Shown piece by piece: positions 1 through 8,500 of a stretch of 12,734 nt of DNA (position 1 is the first letter of the stretch; every line of letters begins with the position of its first letter). A model generated the notes under the pieces. That model was not told where the DNA came from and made no database searches. It worked only from the letters and a program-made list of their open reading frames with translations. Source of the stretch: an uncultured Veillonella sp. GTDB lineage: Bacteria > Bacillota > Negativicutes > Veillonellales > Veillonellaceae. The stretch spans positions 1 through 12,734 of the forward strand of contig USQK01000051.1 of NCBI GenBank assembly GCA_900556785.1, read 5' to 3'. The position numbers and the translations under genes are program-made.

Positions 1-42
1 TTCGTCGAAGCCAGCTTGTGCAGCTTTTACTAATTGTGCCAT
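1..42 (-). CDS. Start of an unidentified protein, cut by the window edge
   Basis: Only the first 14 codons are present, reading MAQLVKAAQAGFDE on the minus strand and running off the left edge in frame. The start is supported by a purine-rich AAGGAAAGGA about 6 nt before the ATG. A second upstream ATG in another frame (near 49) has no suitable ribosome binding site. The gene lies 123 bp downstream of the anion transporter in the same direction, so the two could be co-transcribed or linked by metabolism. The visible residues are too few to assign a family. Confidence 0.6.
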   Translation of the reverse strand, partial: MAQLVKAAQAGFDE

Positions 43-80
43 GTTGCATCCTTTCCTTGTGAAACATTTATAAAACTCAA

Positions 81-116
81 GTCTGTACAGGCTCGTCGCG
101 AGAGCCATATACAGAC
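81..116. promoter_or_regulatory. Stem-loop between the transporter and the next gene
   Basis: GTCTGTA (81-87) pairs with TACAGAC (110-116), and inside it GGCTC (90-94) pairs with GAGCC (102-106). The loop holds GTCGCGA, which contains the palindrome TCGCGA. No T-run follows directly on either strand, so a classical intrinsic terminator is not supported. It lies 39 bp before the start of the gene at the left edge. It could be an operator, an RNA processing or stability hairpin, or a factor-dependent terminator. The octamer GTCGCGAG recurs in a hairpin upstream of the transporter. Confidence 0.45.
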
Positions 117-157
117 ATTGAATACTAACAATTAAATTCTAACACTCCATAGTGAAA

Positions 158-176
158 GTTTCATATTACATGAAAC
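158..176. repeat. Short inverted repeat over the transporter stop codon
   Basis: GTTTCAT (158-164) and ATGAAAC (170-176) form a 7-bp hairpin with a 5-nt loop, and the transporter stop codon lies inside it. On the minus strand it is followed by only a short TTTC, so termination would be weak. Protection of the 3' end of the transporter mRNA is another possibility. The evidence is the inverted repeat alone. Confidence 0.3.
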
Positions 177-1569
177 CAGCGATTTTCCACCAAGGGATAC
201 CGATTACGTAGTTCAATACTAAACATACAACGGCGGAGATGAGACCAACTGTCCACCAGTCTTTTACATTGTTGTAACCAGCGGAGAAGATGATTGGACC
301 AGGAGCTGCACCATAGTGAGTTACGGAACCACCATACGCATTTGTACCAATCATGATAAAAGCAAGTAATGTAGGATCGATTCCTGCGTTAATACCTACA
401 ATCAAGAATACTGGAAGCATTGCAGAGATGTATGCAGTACCAGATGCGAAGAAATAGCGAACTGCAACGGAAATAACGGAGATAAGGATAAGCATCATGA
501 ATGGATCTAAACCAAAGTTCATATGAGCTTCTAAGTATTTAGCCAACCATTCGAAGAATTTACCTTTAGTCAATGCAGAGGATAAGCCCAAGATACCGCC
601 GAACCAAATCAATGTGTTCCAAGCAGCTTTTGTTTTAAGCAAATCATCCCAAGAAATAATGCCACATACAAATGTAGCAATCATGGCTACGATAGCTACT
701 GCAGTAGCATCGATTTTAATATCAAATGTTGGTAGAATCCAACCAGTAATTGCAAGAAGTGCGATAACGATAAGGCCTTTTTCGGACGCTTTCATAGGTC
801 CTAATTCAGCTAAACCATCCGCTGCAATTTTCTTATTGTCAATATCTTTTACAGATGGACGCTCATACATGTAACCAATAAGTGGCATTAGCATTAACAT
901 GATAAAACCAGGTACAAACATAGCTGCAGCCCATTGTGCCCAATTCAAGGATACACCAGTCAATTTAGTAATGAAATCAAGTGCTAAGTAATTTGGTGCC
1001 ATTGCTGTAGCGAATAAGAAAGATGTTACCTTTGTTGCAAAGTAACCATTCTGTAAGAGGTAAGCACCTGCTTTTTTAGCAGTTTCACCAGGATATGAAC
1101 CAACCGCTTCAGCGATAGATAAGTTGATTGGATAAACGATACCAGCCGCACGTGCTGTGTTGGATGGAGTTGCTGGAGACAAGATTAAGTCAAGGAATGC
1201 AGTTACATAACCAAGACGAAGTGTTGTGCTACCAAACAATCGAACTAAGTGGTAAGCGATACGGTGACCAAGGCCAGTTTTACCAAACGCAACAGATAAT
1301 GCGAAGGCTGCGAAGATCAACCATAATGCTGTATTGCTGTAACCAGCTAATACATCTTTTGTGTTGCTCAATAAAATAGAAGATGTAGCAACACCCAATA
1401 ATACCGTAATAGGAACTGGGAATGGTTTTAATACCAAGCCCACGATAGTTGCTAAATAAATACCAAATAATTGCCATACTTGTGGTTTGAGACCTTCTGG
1501 TGTGCCGCCAAACCATGCGATTGCGACAATAGCAGCCATAACTGCAACGCGCCATAATTTGTCTTTCAT
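166..1569 (-). CDS. DASS-family sodium/dicarboxylate (anion) transporter, CitT/TtdT-like
   Basis: This 467-residue polytopic inner-membrane protein belongs to the divalent anion:sodium symporter (DASS/SLC13) family. Members import di- or tricarboxylates such as succinate, malate, tartrate or citrate, either with sodium or by exchange. The family signature is clear: the first substrate/sodium site motif is SPATPSNTARAAG (about 131-143, SNT at 136-138), and the second inverted-repeat half has GGSVTHYGAAPGP (413-425, S415 and T417). FVKxxG-like spacing and the APN at 191-193 resemble E. coli CitT. Length is close to the usual 470-490, with many hydrophobic segments across the whole chain. The ATG is preceded by AGAAAGG at about 11 nt, a weak but usable site. 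The gene follows a terminator and a long dyad, so it probably has its own regulated promoter. The exact substrate cannot be read from sequence; C4-dicarboxylates are the likeliest. Confidence 0.9.
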   Translation of the reverse strand: MKDKLWRVAVMAAIVAIAWFGGTPEGLKPQVWQLFGIYLATIVGLVLKPFPVPITVLLGVATSSILLSNTKDVLAGYSNTALWLIFAAFALSVAFGKTGLGHRIAYHLVRLFGSTTLRLGYVTAFLDLILSPATPSNTARAAGIVYPINLSIAEAVGSYPGETAKKAGAYLLQNGYFATKVTSFLFATAMAPNYLALDFITKLTGVSLNWAQWAAAMFVPGFIMLMLMPLIGYMYERPSVKDIDNKKIAADGLAELGPMKASEKGLIVIALLAITGWILPTFDIKIDATAVAIVAMIATFVCGIISWDDLLKTKAAWNTLIWFGGILGLSSALTKGKFFEWLAKYLEAHMNFGLDPFMMLILISVISVAVRYFFASGTAYISAMLPVFLIVGINAGIDPTLLAFIMIGTNAYGGSVTHYGAAPGPIIFSAGYNNVKDWWTVGLISAVVCLVLNYVIGIPWWKIAGFM

Positions 1570-1631
1570 GTGTGTCTTTACCTTTCTTAACTAACTTAGG
1601 CATACATAAAATCATCTAGTCTTTAACAACC

Positions 1632-1653
1632 TAACTGCTCGCGACGTCAGTTA
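1632..1653. promoter_or_regulatory. Hairpin in the transporter leader, GTCGCGAG in its loop
   Basis: TAACTG (1632-1637) pairs with CAGTTA (1648-1653). The 10-nt loop contains, on the minus strand, GTCGCGAG (1645-1638). This would sit in the 5' untranslated leader of the transporter if transcription starts near 1667. The same octamer, in the opposite orientation, is in the hairpin at 81-116 on the other side of the transporter. It might be a protein-binding site or a leader structure. The stem is short, so chance is possible. Confidence 0.35.
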
Positions 1654-1666
1654 CATTGATTAAGTC

Positions 1667-1702
1667 TACACTCATTATATATGCTTAAAAGAATTATGAA
1701 TA
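1667..1702 (-). promoter_or_regulatory. Possible promoter of the anion transporter
   Basis: On the minus strand a perfect -10 hexamer TATAAT lies at 1679-1674, immediately beyond the nested dyad. The region 16-18 nt upstream offers only poor -35 matches (TTATTC or TATTCA near 1703-1697). A good -10 with a poor -35 is the usual look of an activator-dependent promoter and would fit LysR-type control. Transcription would start near 1667, giving a leader of about 98 nt. This is pattern matching only. Confidence 0.4.
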
Positions 1703-1774
1703 ATAGATTACCTTTATAGGGGTTATAAAAACTTTTATATCTACTATTCATACTTTTTATGCATTTTAAGCATA
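1680..1774. promoter_or_regulatory. Long nested dyad upstream of the transporter promoter
   Basis: Three inverted repeats are nested around one centre. The outer arms TATGCTTAAAA (1680-1690) and TTTTAAGCATA (1764-1774) are a perfect 11 bp. The middle arms TATGAATAATAGA (1695-1707) and TCTACTATTCATA (1740-1752) match at 12 of 13 positions. The inner arms TATAAAA (1724-1730) and TTTTATA (1733-1739) are perfect. The structure abuts the candidate -10 box of the transporter. It may be an operator for a dimeric or tetrameric regulator, with the LysR-type protein encoded just upstream as the obvious candidate. It could also be an extruding DNA structure. AT-rich DNA makes short repeats common, but three with one centre are less easily explained by chance. 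Confidence 0.5.
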
Positions 1775-1791
1775 GAATTGCAGCCCAAAAT

Positions 1792-1834
1792 GAAAAAAAT
1801 GCATGTATACGTCCCCAAAGGGGGTATACATGCA
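1792..1834 (-). terminator. Intrinsic terminator after the lysR gene
   Basis: TGCATGTATAC (1800-1810) pairs perfectly over 11 bp with GTATACATGCA (1824-1834). Above it CCCC (1813-1816) pairs with GGGG (1820-1823), with a two-base bulge and an AAA loop. On the minus strand the stem is followed by A and then seven T (1799-1793), the classic rho-independent layout. It would end the transcript from lysR, leaving a 3' untranslated region of about 127 nt in which I see nothing notable. It also insulates the transporter from upstream transcription. Confidence 0.85.
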
Positions 1835-1960
1835 CTTACATGGTTACTGCCTTGCTCTTTCGAGACACCTTTATTATGACTGATTATATCGGAAAAGTCT
1901 AATACTGAAATAGCATGGACAGACAGTTATAAAGCCTTATATAGACGCGATTTGTATAAT

Positions 1961-2872
1961 CTATCCTTTATATTCTCTAAAAATACTATTATCTACAACA
2001 GTATGTTTTTTATAGTAATCGCGAACATATTCAATGAATGTTTTAACTACTACAAGATTTTCCGCATCCTTTGTATATACCATATTTGTATCACGAGTGA
2101 TATAGGTACCATCTTTGCTACGCAATGGACTTACATATATATCTCTATCCTTACAAGATCCAAGGCCCATATAGGTCAAAATGGACCATCCAAGGCCGGC
2201 GCGTACAAAGTGACGGCACGTACTCATAGAATTTACATCCATCGCAACACTCGGTGGTTCTTCAAAATGCTCAGCACACCACGTTTCAATAATGTTTGCT
2301 ACAGACGCATCTGTTTGGTATTTAATGAATGGTACCTTCTCTAACGACTCAGGTGGTACTAATTCTTTATAAACCAAACAATACGGTTCCTCCAATAGTA
2401 ATTCAGATTTACCAGATACTTCATAGCCACCACGAGAAAAGGCAACCATACAGTCACCAGAATTAAACATTTTTACTACTTGATGGCTGAAAGCAGTCTT
2501 AACTTGAATATGCACATCCGGATATTGCTCCCGAAATGATTTCAGTAAAGCTGGTAGTTCATAGTCTGCAAAATTGATGGATGATGCGATTTTTAAGGTC
2601 CCTTGAATCTTACCAGAAGCGGAATTCATAGCATTTTCTAAGGCCTCTTGATCTTGCATCATTCTTTTACAGTAGTCATAAAAAATTTCGCCTTGTGCCG
2701 TAAGAGCAATCCCTTCAGCAGTTCGCAACAACAGAGAATGGCCTAAGGCTTTTTCCATATGGCGCAACCGATAGCTTAAAGCCGGTTGTGATAAAAATAA
2801 TTTTTCTGCAGCCCTTGTAATATTCCCTTCATCCACAACGGTTACAAAGGTTTGCCATTCTCTATTATCCAT
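1961..2872 (-). CDS. LysR-type transcriptional regulator
   Basis: This 303-residue cytoplasmic DNA-binding protein has the usual length of the LysR family. The N-terminal winged helix-turn-helix covers about residues 1-60, with the recognition region GNITRAAEKLFLSQPALSYR at 16-35 and the typical LGHSLLLRTAEGIALT stretch after it. The rest, from about residue 90, is the periplasmic-binding-protein-like effector domain (for example GTLKIASSINFADYELP). The start is well supported by AAAGGAGATTGT before the ATG. It begins only 11 bp after the stop of the BI-1 family gene, so the two are probably one operon, and it ends in a strong terminator. The next gene downstream is a dicarboxylate transporter behind a large dyad, which makes that promoter a plausible target. 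The effector is unknown. Most LysR genes are divergent from their target, while this one points the same way. Confidence 0.92.
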   Translation of the reverse strand: MDNREWQTFVTVVDEGNITRAAEKLFLSQPALSYRLRHMEKALGHSLLLRTAEGIALTAQGEIFYDYCKRMMQDQEALENAMNSASGKIQGTLKIASSINFADYELPALLKSFREQYPDVHIQVKTAFSHQVVKMFNSGDCMVAFSRGGYEVSGKSELLLEEPYCLVYKELVPPESLEKVPFIKYQTDASVANIIETWCAEHFEEPPSVAMDVNSMSTCRHFVRAGLGWSILTYMGLGSCKDRDIYVSPLRSKDGTYITRDTNMVYTKDAENLVVVKTFIEYVRDYYKKHTVVDNSIFREYKG

Positions 2873-2883
2873 ACAATCTCCTT

Positions 2884-3627
2884 TTATCGCTTATTACCAA
2901 AGATGCGCAATAAGGATAAGAATAAGTTAATGAAATCTAAGTATAGGCTCAAAGCACCTGTAATTTCAATGCGGTCTAAAATGGTTTCATCCTCCAAGAG
3001 CGCTACTTGTGTCACATTATTTTTAATGCGGTTCACATCGATAGCTGTAAAGATGGAGAATACTACAACCCCTACATAACCTAGAACTAAGCTAACAGTA
3101 TCGCTAAAGCCACTAAGTACAGCCCAGTTAAAATAACGAGCCCCTATCATCACAAAAGATACGATAATCATACCAAGTAAGGCAGCCATTACATATGGTG
3201 TTAGGGATGACAAATTACGTTTCGTAGTAGCCCCTACCACGGCAAAGCCAATGAAGAACGCTAACGTGCCGATTAACGCTGGAATAACTACTTCAAATAC
3301 ATTATATCGCAACGATATCAAGGTCAATGTAAGGCCATTCAATGCACTATAGAGGAAGAACATGCCTTTTAAAGTCATAACATTGGCAGTATACGCACGA
3401 GCACTAAATAGGAATACTACGCCTAGTTCAACTAATAGAATAATATTAAAGTTTTCGTATGCAAAGCGTAGCCAGTTTGGATTTGCCAACGCAGCCACTC
3501 CAACACCGATAGTCGTAAATAAACCTACAACCATCCACAAGAAGGATCCCTTCAAACGTTGGGATACAATACTTTCAACCTGAGCAACTTGAGAATTACT
3601 AGGTCCTGTTACATTATATGGATTCAT
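2884..3627 (-). CDS. BI-1 / YccA-YbhL family (Bax inhibitor-1) membrane protein
   Basis: This is a 247-residue integral membrane protein with about seven hydrophobic segments after a polar N-terminus of some 27 residues. The C-terminus ALSLYLDFINLFLSLLRIFG is the hallmark of bacterial YccA/YbhL proteins. D197 (TAIDVNRIK) and D231 (LYLDFINLF) match the aspartate pair that acts as pH-sensitive latch in the calcium-leak channel BsYetJ. Family members are linked to calcium leak and to membrane-protein quality control (E. coli YccA with FtsH); which applies here is unknown. I chose the ATG at 3627 because AAGGAG lies 7 nt before it. An ATG eight codons upstream (3651) has no such site. The gene runs into lysR after 11 bp. 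Upstream, a 108-bp gap with an inverted repeat separates it from pyk. Confidence 0.9.
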   Translation of the reverse strand: MNPYNVTGPSNSQVAQVESIVSQRLKGSFLWMVVGLFTTIGVGVAALANPNWLRFAYENFNIILLVELGVVFLFSARAYTANVMTLKGMFFLYSALNGLTLTLISLRYNVFEVVIPALIGTLAFFIGFAVVGATTKRNLSSLTPYVMAALLGMIIVSFVMIGARYFNWAVLSGFSDTVSLVLGYVGVVVFSIFTAIDVNRIKNNVTQVALLEDETILDRIEITGALSLYLDFINLFLSLLRIFGNKR

Positions 3628-3660
3628 AGTCTCACTCCTTGTATTAAGCATTCATATTTT

Positions 3661-3708
3661 GACTAGTCTACACTTCGTCACTTAATTCCATCACGAAATT
3701 AGACAGTC
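3661..3708. promoter_or_regulatory. Interrupted inverted repeat between pyk and the BI-1 gene
   Basis: Three arm pairs lie in register: GACT (3661-3664) with AGTC (3705-3708), GTCTA (3666-3670) with TAGAC (3700-3704), and TTCGT (3674-3678) with ACGAA (3693-3697). The loop is 14 nt, with small internal mismatches. On the minus strand the structure is followed by AAAATATG rather than a T-run, so it is not a standard terminator. It ends 33 bp before the BI-1 start codon. An operator or a leader hairpin is possible. A TATAAT lies just upstream (3719-3714), but without a recognisable -35. Confidence 0.4.
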
Positions 3709-3735
3709 CCTATATTATAAAATTATTATCACTAA

Positions 3736-5484
3736 CTAGCGAGCATTAGCAATGCCTGCAAATACCTTACCGCGTTCACCGTCGATTGTTACCTCTTGAC
3801 CTTCAAGGAGTACGTCATGAGCGTTTTTAGCACCTAAAATTACAGGAATGCCATAGGTAATGCCAGCAATAGCACTGTCAGAGGTATAACCATCTTCAAC
3901 AGCGATAATGCCGCCTGCACGTTTTGCAATAGCCATTAATTCAGGCTCCATTGTGCCCACCACAAGGATGTCGCCGTCTTTGAAGCTTTCATAATTGCCC
4001 TTATGATTAGCAGCAATGAATACTGTGCCGGTAACGGATTTACGCAAAATACCATTACCAGATAAGAGTACTTGGCCTGCAATATGAACGCGAATCATAT
4101 TTGTAGTACCTGTCGCACCAGATGGTACGCCAGCCGTTACCACAACTAAGTCACCAGACTCAATGGCACCTGTGCCAAGAGCACCTGTAATCGCTTGTTT
4201 AACCATTTCATCAGAGTTAACGATTTCATGACCTTTAATAGCCTCTACGCCCCAGCATAATTGCATGCGGCGAATTGTTTCTTCATGCGGTGTTACAGCA
4301 ATAATTTTGCAAGCCGGACGATGTCGAGCAGTGCTAATTGCAGTATGACCAGATTCAGTACATGTCAAAATAGCAGCTGCCCCAAGGTTTTGAGCGATGC
4401 GCACGCTTGCTAAACATACAGCACTGGTAGTCGTCATATCCACATCTTGACGAGCACGACTTTTACTATCGTAAATAGCAGCTTGTTCTGTTACCTCAGC
4501 AATACGTGTCATAGTCGTAACCGCCTCTACTGGGTAAGCACCATTTGCAGTTTCACCAGACAACATGATCGCATCCGTACCATCTAAGATGGCATTGGCT
4601 ACGTCACTTGCTTCCGCCCGTGTAGGACGTGGATTTTGAATCATGGACTCTAGCATTTGGGTTGCCGTAATAACTGGTTTACCCAAGTCATTACATTTTT
4701 CGATCATCATTTTTTGAAGTACTGGTACCTCTTCGGCAGGGATTTCTACACCGAGGTCACCGCGAGCAACCATGAGGCCGTCTGCTACGTCCAAAATTTC
4801 ATCGATATTTTTAACGCCTTCAGCATTTTCAATTTTTGCAATAATCTTGATATCTTTTTTCTCAGACTCAAGGATGCGGCGGATGGCTACAATGTCTTTA
4901 CCACGTTGCATAAAGGATGCGGCTACAAAGTCTACACCTTGTTGACAGCCAAAGCGCAAGTCTGCTTCGTCCTGTTCAGATACAGGTGGCAAGCTAAGCG
5001 CTACACCTGGTACAGCCACCCGTTTACGGTTACCTATTTCACCACTGTTTTGAACGGTAGTAATGATGTTATTCCCTTCGATAGCATCGATGTTAAGTGT
5101 TACAAGACCATCAGCCAAGAGGATTTTATCCCCAACGGACACGTCGCCTACAAGACCTTTGTGGTTTACGGAGCTAATCTCTTTTGTGCCTTCCACATCA
5201 TCTGTAGTCAACGTAAATTGTTGACCTGCCTCAAGGAATACCTTCCCCTCTTTAAATAGGCCAAGACGAACCTCAGGGCCCTTCGTATCGAGCAATAATG
5301 CGATTGGTTTATTAACAATCATCGCCGCATCGCGCACCATTTGCATGCGCTCTGCTTGCTCTTCATGAGATCCGTGAGAGAAATTAAAACGAGCCACATT
5401 CATGCCCGCTCGCATCATATCTTCTAAAATACCAAATTTATCCGTTCCCGGACCTACAGTACATACGATTTTTGTACGTTTCAT
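3736..5484 (-). CDS. pyk: Pyruvate kinase, long form with C-terminal PEP-utiliser-like domain
   Basis: Pyruvate kinase transfers phosphate from phosphoenolpyruvate to ADP, giving pyruvate and ATP at the end of glycolysis. At 582 residues it matches the long Bacillus type (about 585). Catalytic features are intact: R32 and NFSH (34-37), DTKGPEVR (66-73), the catalytic lysine in IAKIEN (K217), MVARGDLG (238-245) and VITATQM (271-277). E71 sits at the position that marks potassium-dependent enzymes (Glu117 of rabbit muscle enzyme). The extra domain from about 480 resembles the phosphohistidine domain of PEP synthase and pyruvate phosphate dikinase, but it reads TSD (534-536) where TSH is usual. 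The ATG has AGGAGG four bases upstream. It lies 75 bp behind dnaE, echoing the dnaE-pfkA-pyk order of many Firmicutes, but without pfkA. Regulation is probably allosteric; no transcriptional site is evident. Confidence 0.97.
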   Translation of the reverse strand: MKRTKIVCTVGPGTDKFGILEDMMRAGMNVARFNFSHGSHEEQAERMQMVRDAAMIVNKPIALLLDTKGPEVRLGLFKEGKVFLEAGQQFTLTTDDVEGTKEISSVNHKGLVGDVSVGDKILLADGLVTLNIDAIEGNNIITTVQNSGEIGNRKRVAVPGVALSLPPVSEQDEADLRFGCQQGVDFVAASFMQRGKDIVAIRRILESEKKDIKIIAKIENAEGVKNIDEILDVADGLMVARGDLGVEIPAEEVPVLQKMMIEKCNDLGKPVITATQMLESMIQNPRPTRAEASDVANAILDGTDAIMLSGETANGAYPVEAVTTMTRIAEVTEQAAIYDSKSRARQDVDMTTTSAVCLASVRIAQNLGAAAILTCTESGHTAISTARHRPACKIIAVTPHEETIRRMQLCWGVEAIKGHEIVNSDEMVKQAITGALGTGAIESGDLVVVTAGVPSGATGTTNMIRVHIAGQVLLSGNGILRKSVTGTVFIAANHKGNYESFKDGDILVVGTMEPELMAIAKRAGGIIAVEDGYTSDSAIAGITYGIPVILGAKNAHDVLLEGQEVTIDGERGKVFAGIANAR

Positions 5485-5518
5485 CTTTCCTCCTATGAAA
5501 GCAATTTCTATATTGAAT

Positions 5519-5552
5519 CTTTCACTTCTTATTGTAGTAATGTTAGTGAAAG
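5519..5552. repeat. Inverted repeat in the dnaE-pyk spacer
   Basis: CTTTCACT (5519-5526) and AGTGAAAG (5545-5552) are perfect 8-bp arms around an 18-nt loop. There is no T-run on either side, so it does not look like a terminator. It lies between the dnaE stop and the pyk ribosome binding site and could be an operator or a processing hairpin that lets pyk and dnaE be expressed at different levels. Support is limited to the repeat. Confidence 0.35.
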
Positions 5553-5559
5553 CTATTTA

Positions 5560-8500
5560 TTATTGCACCTCTACGGAGCCATCACCTAAGATAGCTTCAA
5601 TAGCCTTGATGGATTCATCGCTAGGGTCAAAGCACATGTTCGGTGGCAAGTTAATGCGCTTCCGTTGACGGTGCAAATATAGTGATGTTGGCACAGAGCC
5701 TGCGGTGTTTGTTAACAGCCGTTTTAAGGCTTCACTATTTTCTGGTGTGTCATATTGGCTATAAATATGAATAGCCACATGCTTAGCCTGACTATAGTTT
5801 ACCTTTAATGGCATAATGCGGTCTGCAATAATTTGCACACCCTTTTCATCCGCATCAACGCGGCCTTTTACCTTAACAATCATATCGACCGCAAGGAACT
5901 GTTGACTTTGACTAAAGACCTTAGGGAATGCCACTACGTTAGCCGCACCAGAATAATCTTCGATACGAAGAATGGACATAACCTCATTTCGTCTCGTCAT
6001 GCGGTCCGTCTTATTTTCGATCAAGCCTCCAAAGGTTATTGTTTGACCGTCATATTGCTCTGGATTTTCTACGAGAGCCCCTAGTTCAAATAGGCCCTCT
6101 AGCTCCTTCGCATAGCCTTGCAATGGATGGCCTGTAATGTAAAATCCTGTATATTCCTTTTCATCCTTTAATTTATCGTCTTCCGATAAATCCTCCACAT
6201 TCGGTACAGGGATGAAGTCAACGGACTCCTCTATATCGCCAAAGAGACTCATGGTGCCCATAGCGGCATCCTTTTGCTCTTTAGCACCTACGGCTTGAGC
6301 ACTTTCATACATGTGCAATAATTGATTTCTATTTTCCTTGAAACCATCCATGGCTCCGCATCGAATAAGACTTTCAAGAAGTCGTTTATTAACAACCTTG
6401 TTGTCCACGCGTTTACAGAAATCTACGATATCCGTATAGAGGCCGTGCTCATTACGCTCACGAATTAAGCGATCAATGGCATTATCCCCTACGTTCTTGA
6501 TTCCTCCAAGGCCGAAGCGAATGGCATCACCTTGCACGGCGAAGCTGCGTTCAGAATAGTTAATATCTGGACCGAGTACCTTAACATTATGCTTCTTGCA
6601 GGCATTGATGTAGTACGTCAATTTCTGCATATTTTGCATGAAGCTAGTCATGGTAGCAGCCATGAATTCAGGGAAATAGTGGGCTTTCAAATACGCCGTT
6701 TGGTATGCGATATACGCATAAGCCGCACTATGTGATTTATTAAAGCCATAGCCTGCGAAGTATACGAGCAAGTCAAATACTTCGTTTGCAATGGACTCTT
6801 CTATACCATTATTAATGGAACCTTGAATAAAGGACTCGCGCTGCGCCTTTAGAACGGATTCCTTTTTCTTACCCATGGCGCGGCGCATTAAGTCCGCTTG
6901 ACCAAGGGAGAACCCGCCCATGGCGGATGCAATTTGCATAACCTGTTCTTGGTACAAGATTACCCCAAAGGTATCTTTCAAAATCGGTTCCAATATAGGA
7001 TGTAAATAGGTAACCTCTTTTTTACCGTGACGGCGGTCGATAAAGTCCGCTACCATGCCAGAGCCCAATGGACCTGGACGATACAAGGCAACCAATGGAA
7101 TTAAGTCTTCAAAATGTTCAGGCTTAAGGTCCATAACGAGCTTGGTGATACCTTCTGATTCGAGCTGAAATACACCAGAGGTGTCTCCTTTTGTGAGGAT
7201 ATCACAAGCCGCCTTATCATCGAGTGGGATTGCATCTAAATCGAGATCAATACCACGGTTCGTCTTGATGAGCTTTAAGGCATCCCCCATAACCGTCAAA
7301 GTACGGAGGCCCAAGAAGTCCATCTTTAAGAGGCCTAATTCCTCGATGTTATCCTTATCGTACTGTGTTACAAAGCCATCATCATTGGCATTTTGTACTG
7401 GTACGTGGTCATCTAGTGGATCCGCGGAAATTACGACGCCCGCTGCATGAGTGGACGAATTTCGCGCTATGCCTTCTAGCTTTTTACCAAAATCAAATAA
7501 CTCTTTAACATTTGGATCGGCTTCGTATAACGCTTTTAACTCTTTTCCTTGTAGAGCTTTATCTAAGGTAATCCCAAGTTCATTGGGAATCATCTTAGCA
7601 ATACGGTTCACTTCCGCCAGTGGTAAGTCTAGCACACGACCTACGTCACGAATTACGGCACGCGCAGCCTCAGTACCAAAGGTAATAATCTGGGATACAC
7701 GCTCCTGTCCGTATTTTCGCGTTACATATTCGATAGCTTGGCCACGCTTTTCATAGCAGAAGTCAATATCAATATCGGGCATGCTTACCCGCTCTGGATT
7801 TAAGAACCGTTCAAAGAGCAAATCGTATTTTAATGGATCAAGGCCTGTAATGCCAAGTAGATAGGCTACTACGGACCCCGCTGCTGAACCACGACCAGGA
7901 CCTACTAAAATATCGTGTTCACGAGCATAACGTACATAGTCCCATACGATGAGGAAGTAATCCTCAAAGCCCATGGTGCCAATAACATCTAACTCGTAGT
8001 CGAGGCGTTTTTGTAATTCTTCAGAGGTTTCCCCATAAAGGCGAGGAATTTCTCGTTCACAAACCTTACGTAAATACGTCTTAGACTTTTCTCCGTCTGG
8101 CACATCAAAGTGTGGCAAGTGATGTTCGTCGAAATTAAATTCTACGTTACAACGGTCTGCAATTTTTAAGGTGTTTTCCATGGCTCCAGGAATATGTCCA
8201 AACAGCTCTGCCATCTCATTCCCAGATTTTAGATAGAACTCATCATTTGGGAACTTTAAACGATCTACCTCAGCACGACGACGGCCTGTAGAAATACATA
8301 CCTTAATATCTTGCGCGTCCGCATCCTCTTTTAATACATAATGAAAATCATTAGAGGCTACGATGCCAAGACCATATTCTTTGCTGAGCTTAATGAGCTC
8401 CTCTTGCGCCTTTGCCTCCTCTGGCAAGCCATGATTTTGGATTTCTAAGAAGAAATTATCCTTCCCGTACGTCTCGATATACCATTCGATGGAACGCTTA

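Noticed and set aside
1647..1835. A 62-codon minus-strand frame between lysR and the transporter
   Set aside because: It runs through the intrinsic terminator and the nested dyad, has no ribosome binding site, and its composition does not look like protein.
3628..3651. An upstream ATG for the BI-1 family protein, adding eight residues
   Set aside because: The ATG at 3627 has AAGGAG at the right distance; the upstream one has none.
4657..5259. A 200-codon plus-strand frame opposite pyk, and similar plus-strand frames opposite dnaE and the transporter
   Set aside because: They lie antisense to well-identified genes, lack ribosome binding sites and show no family resemblance.
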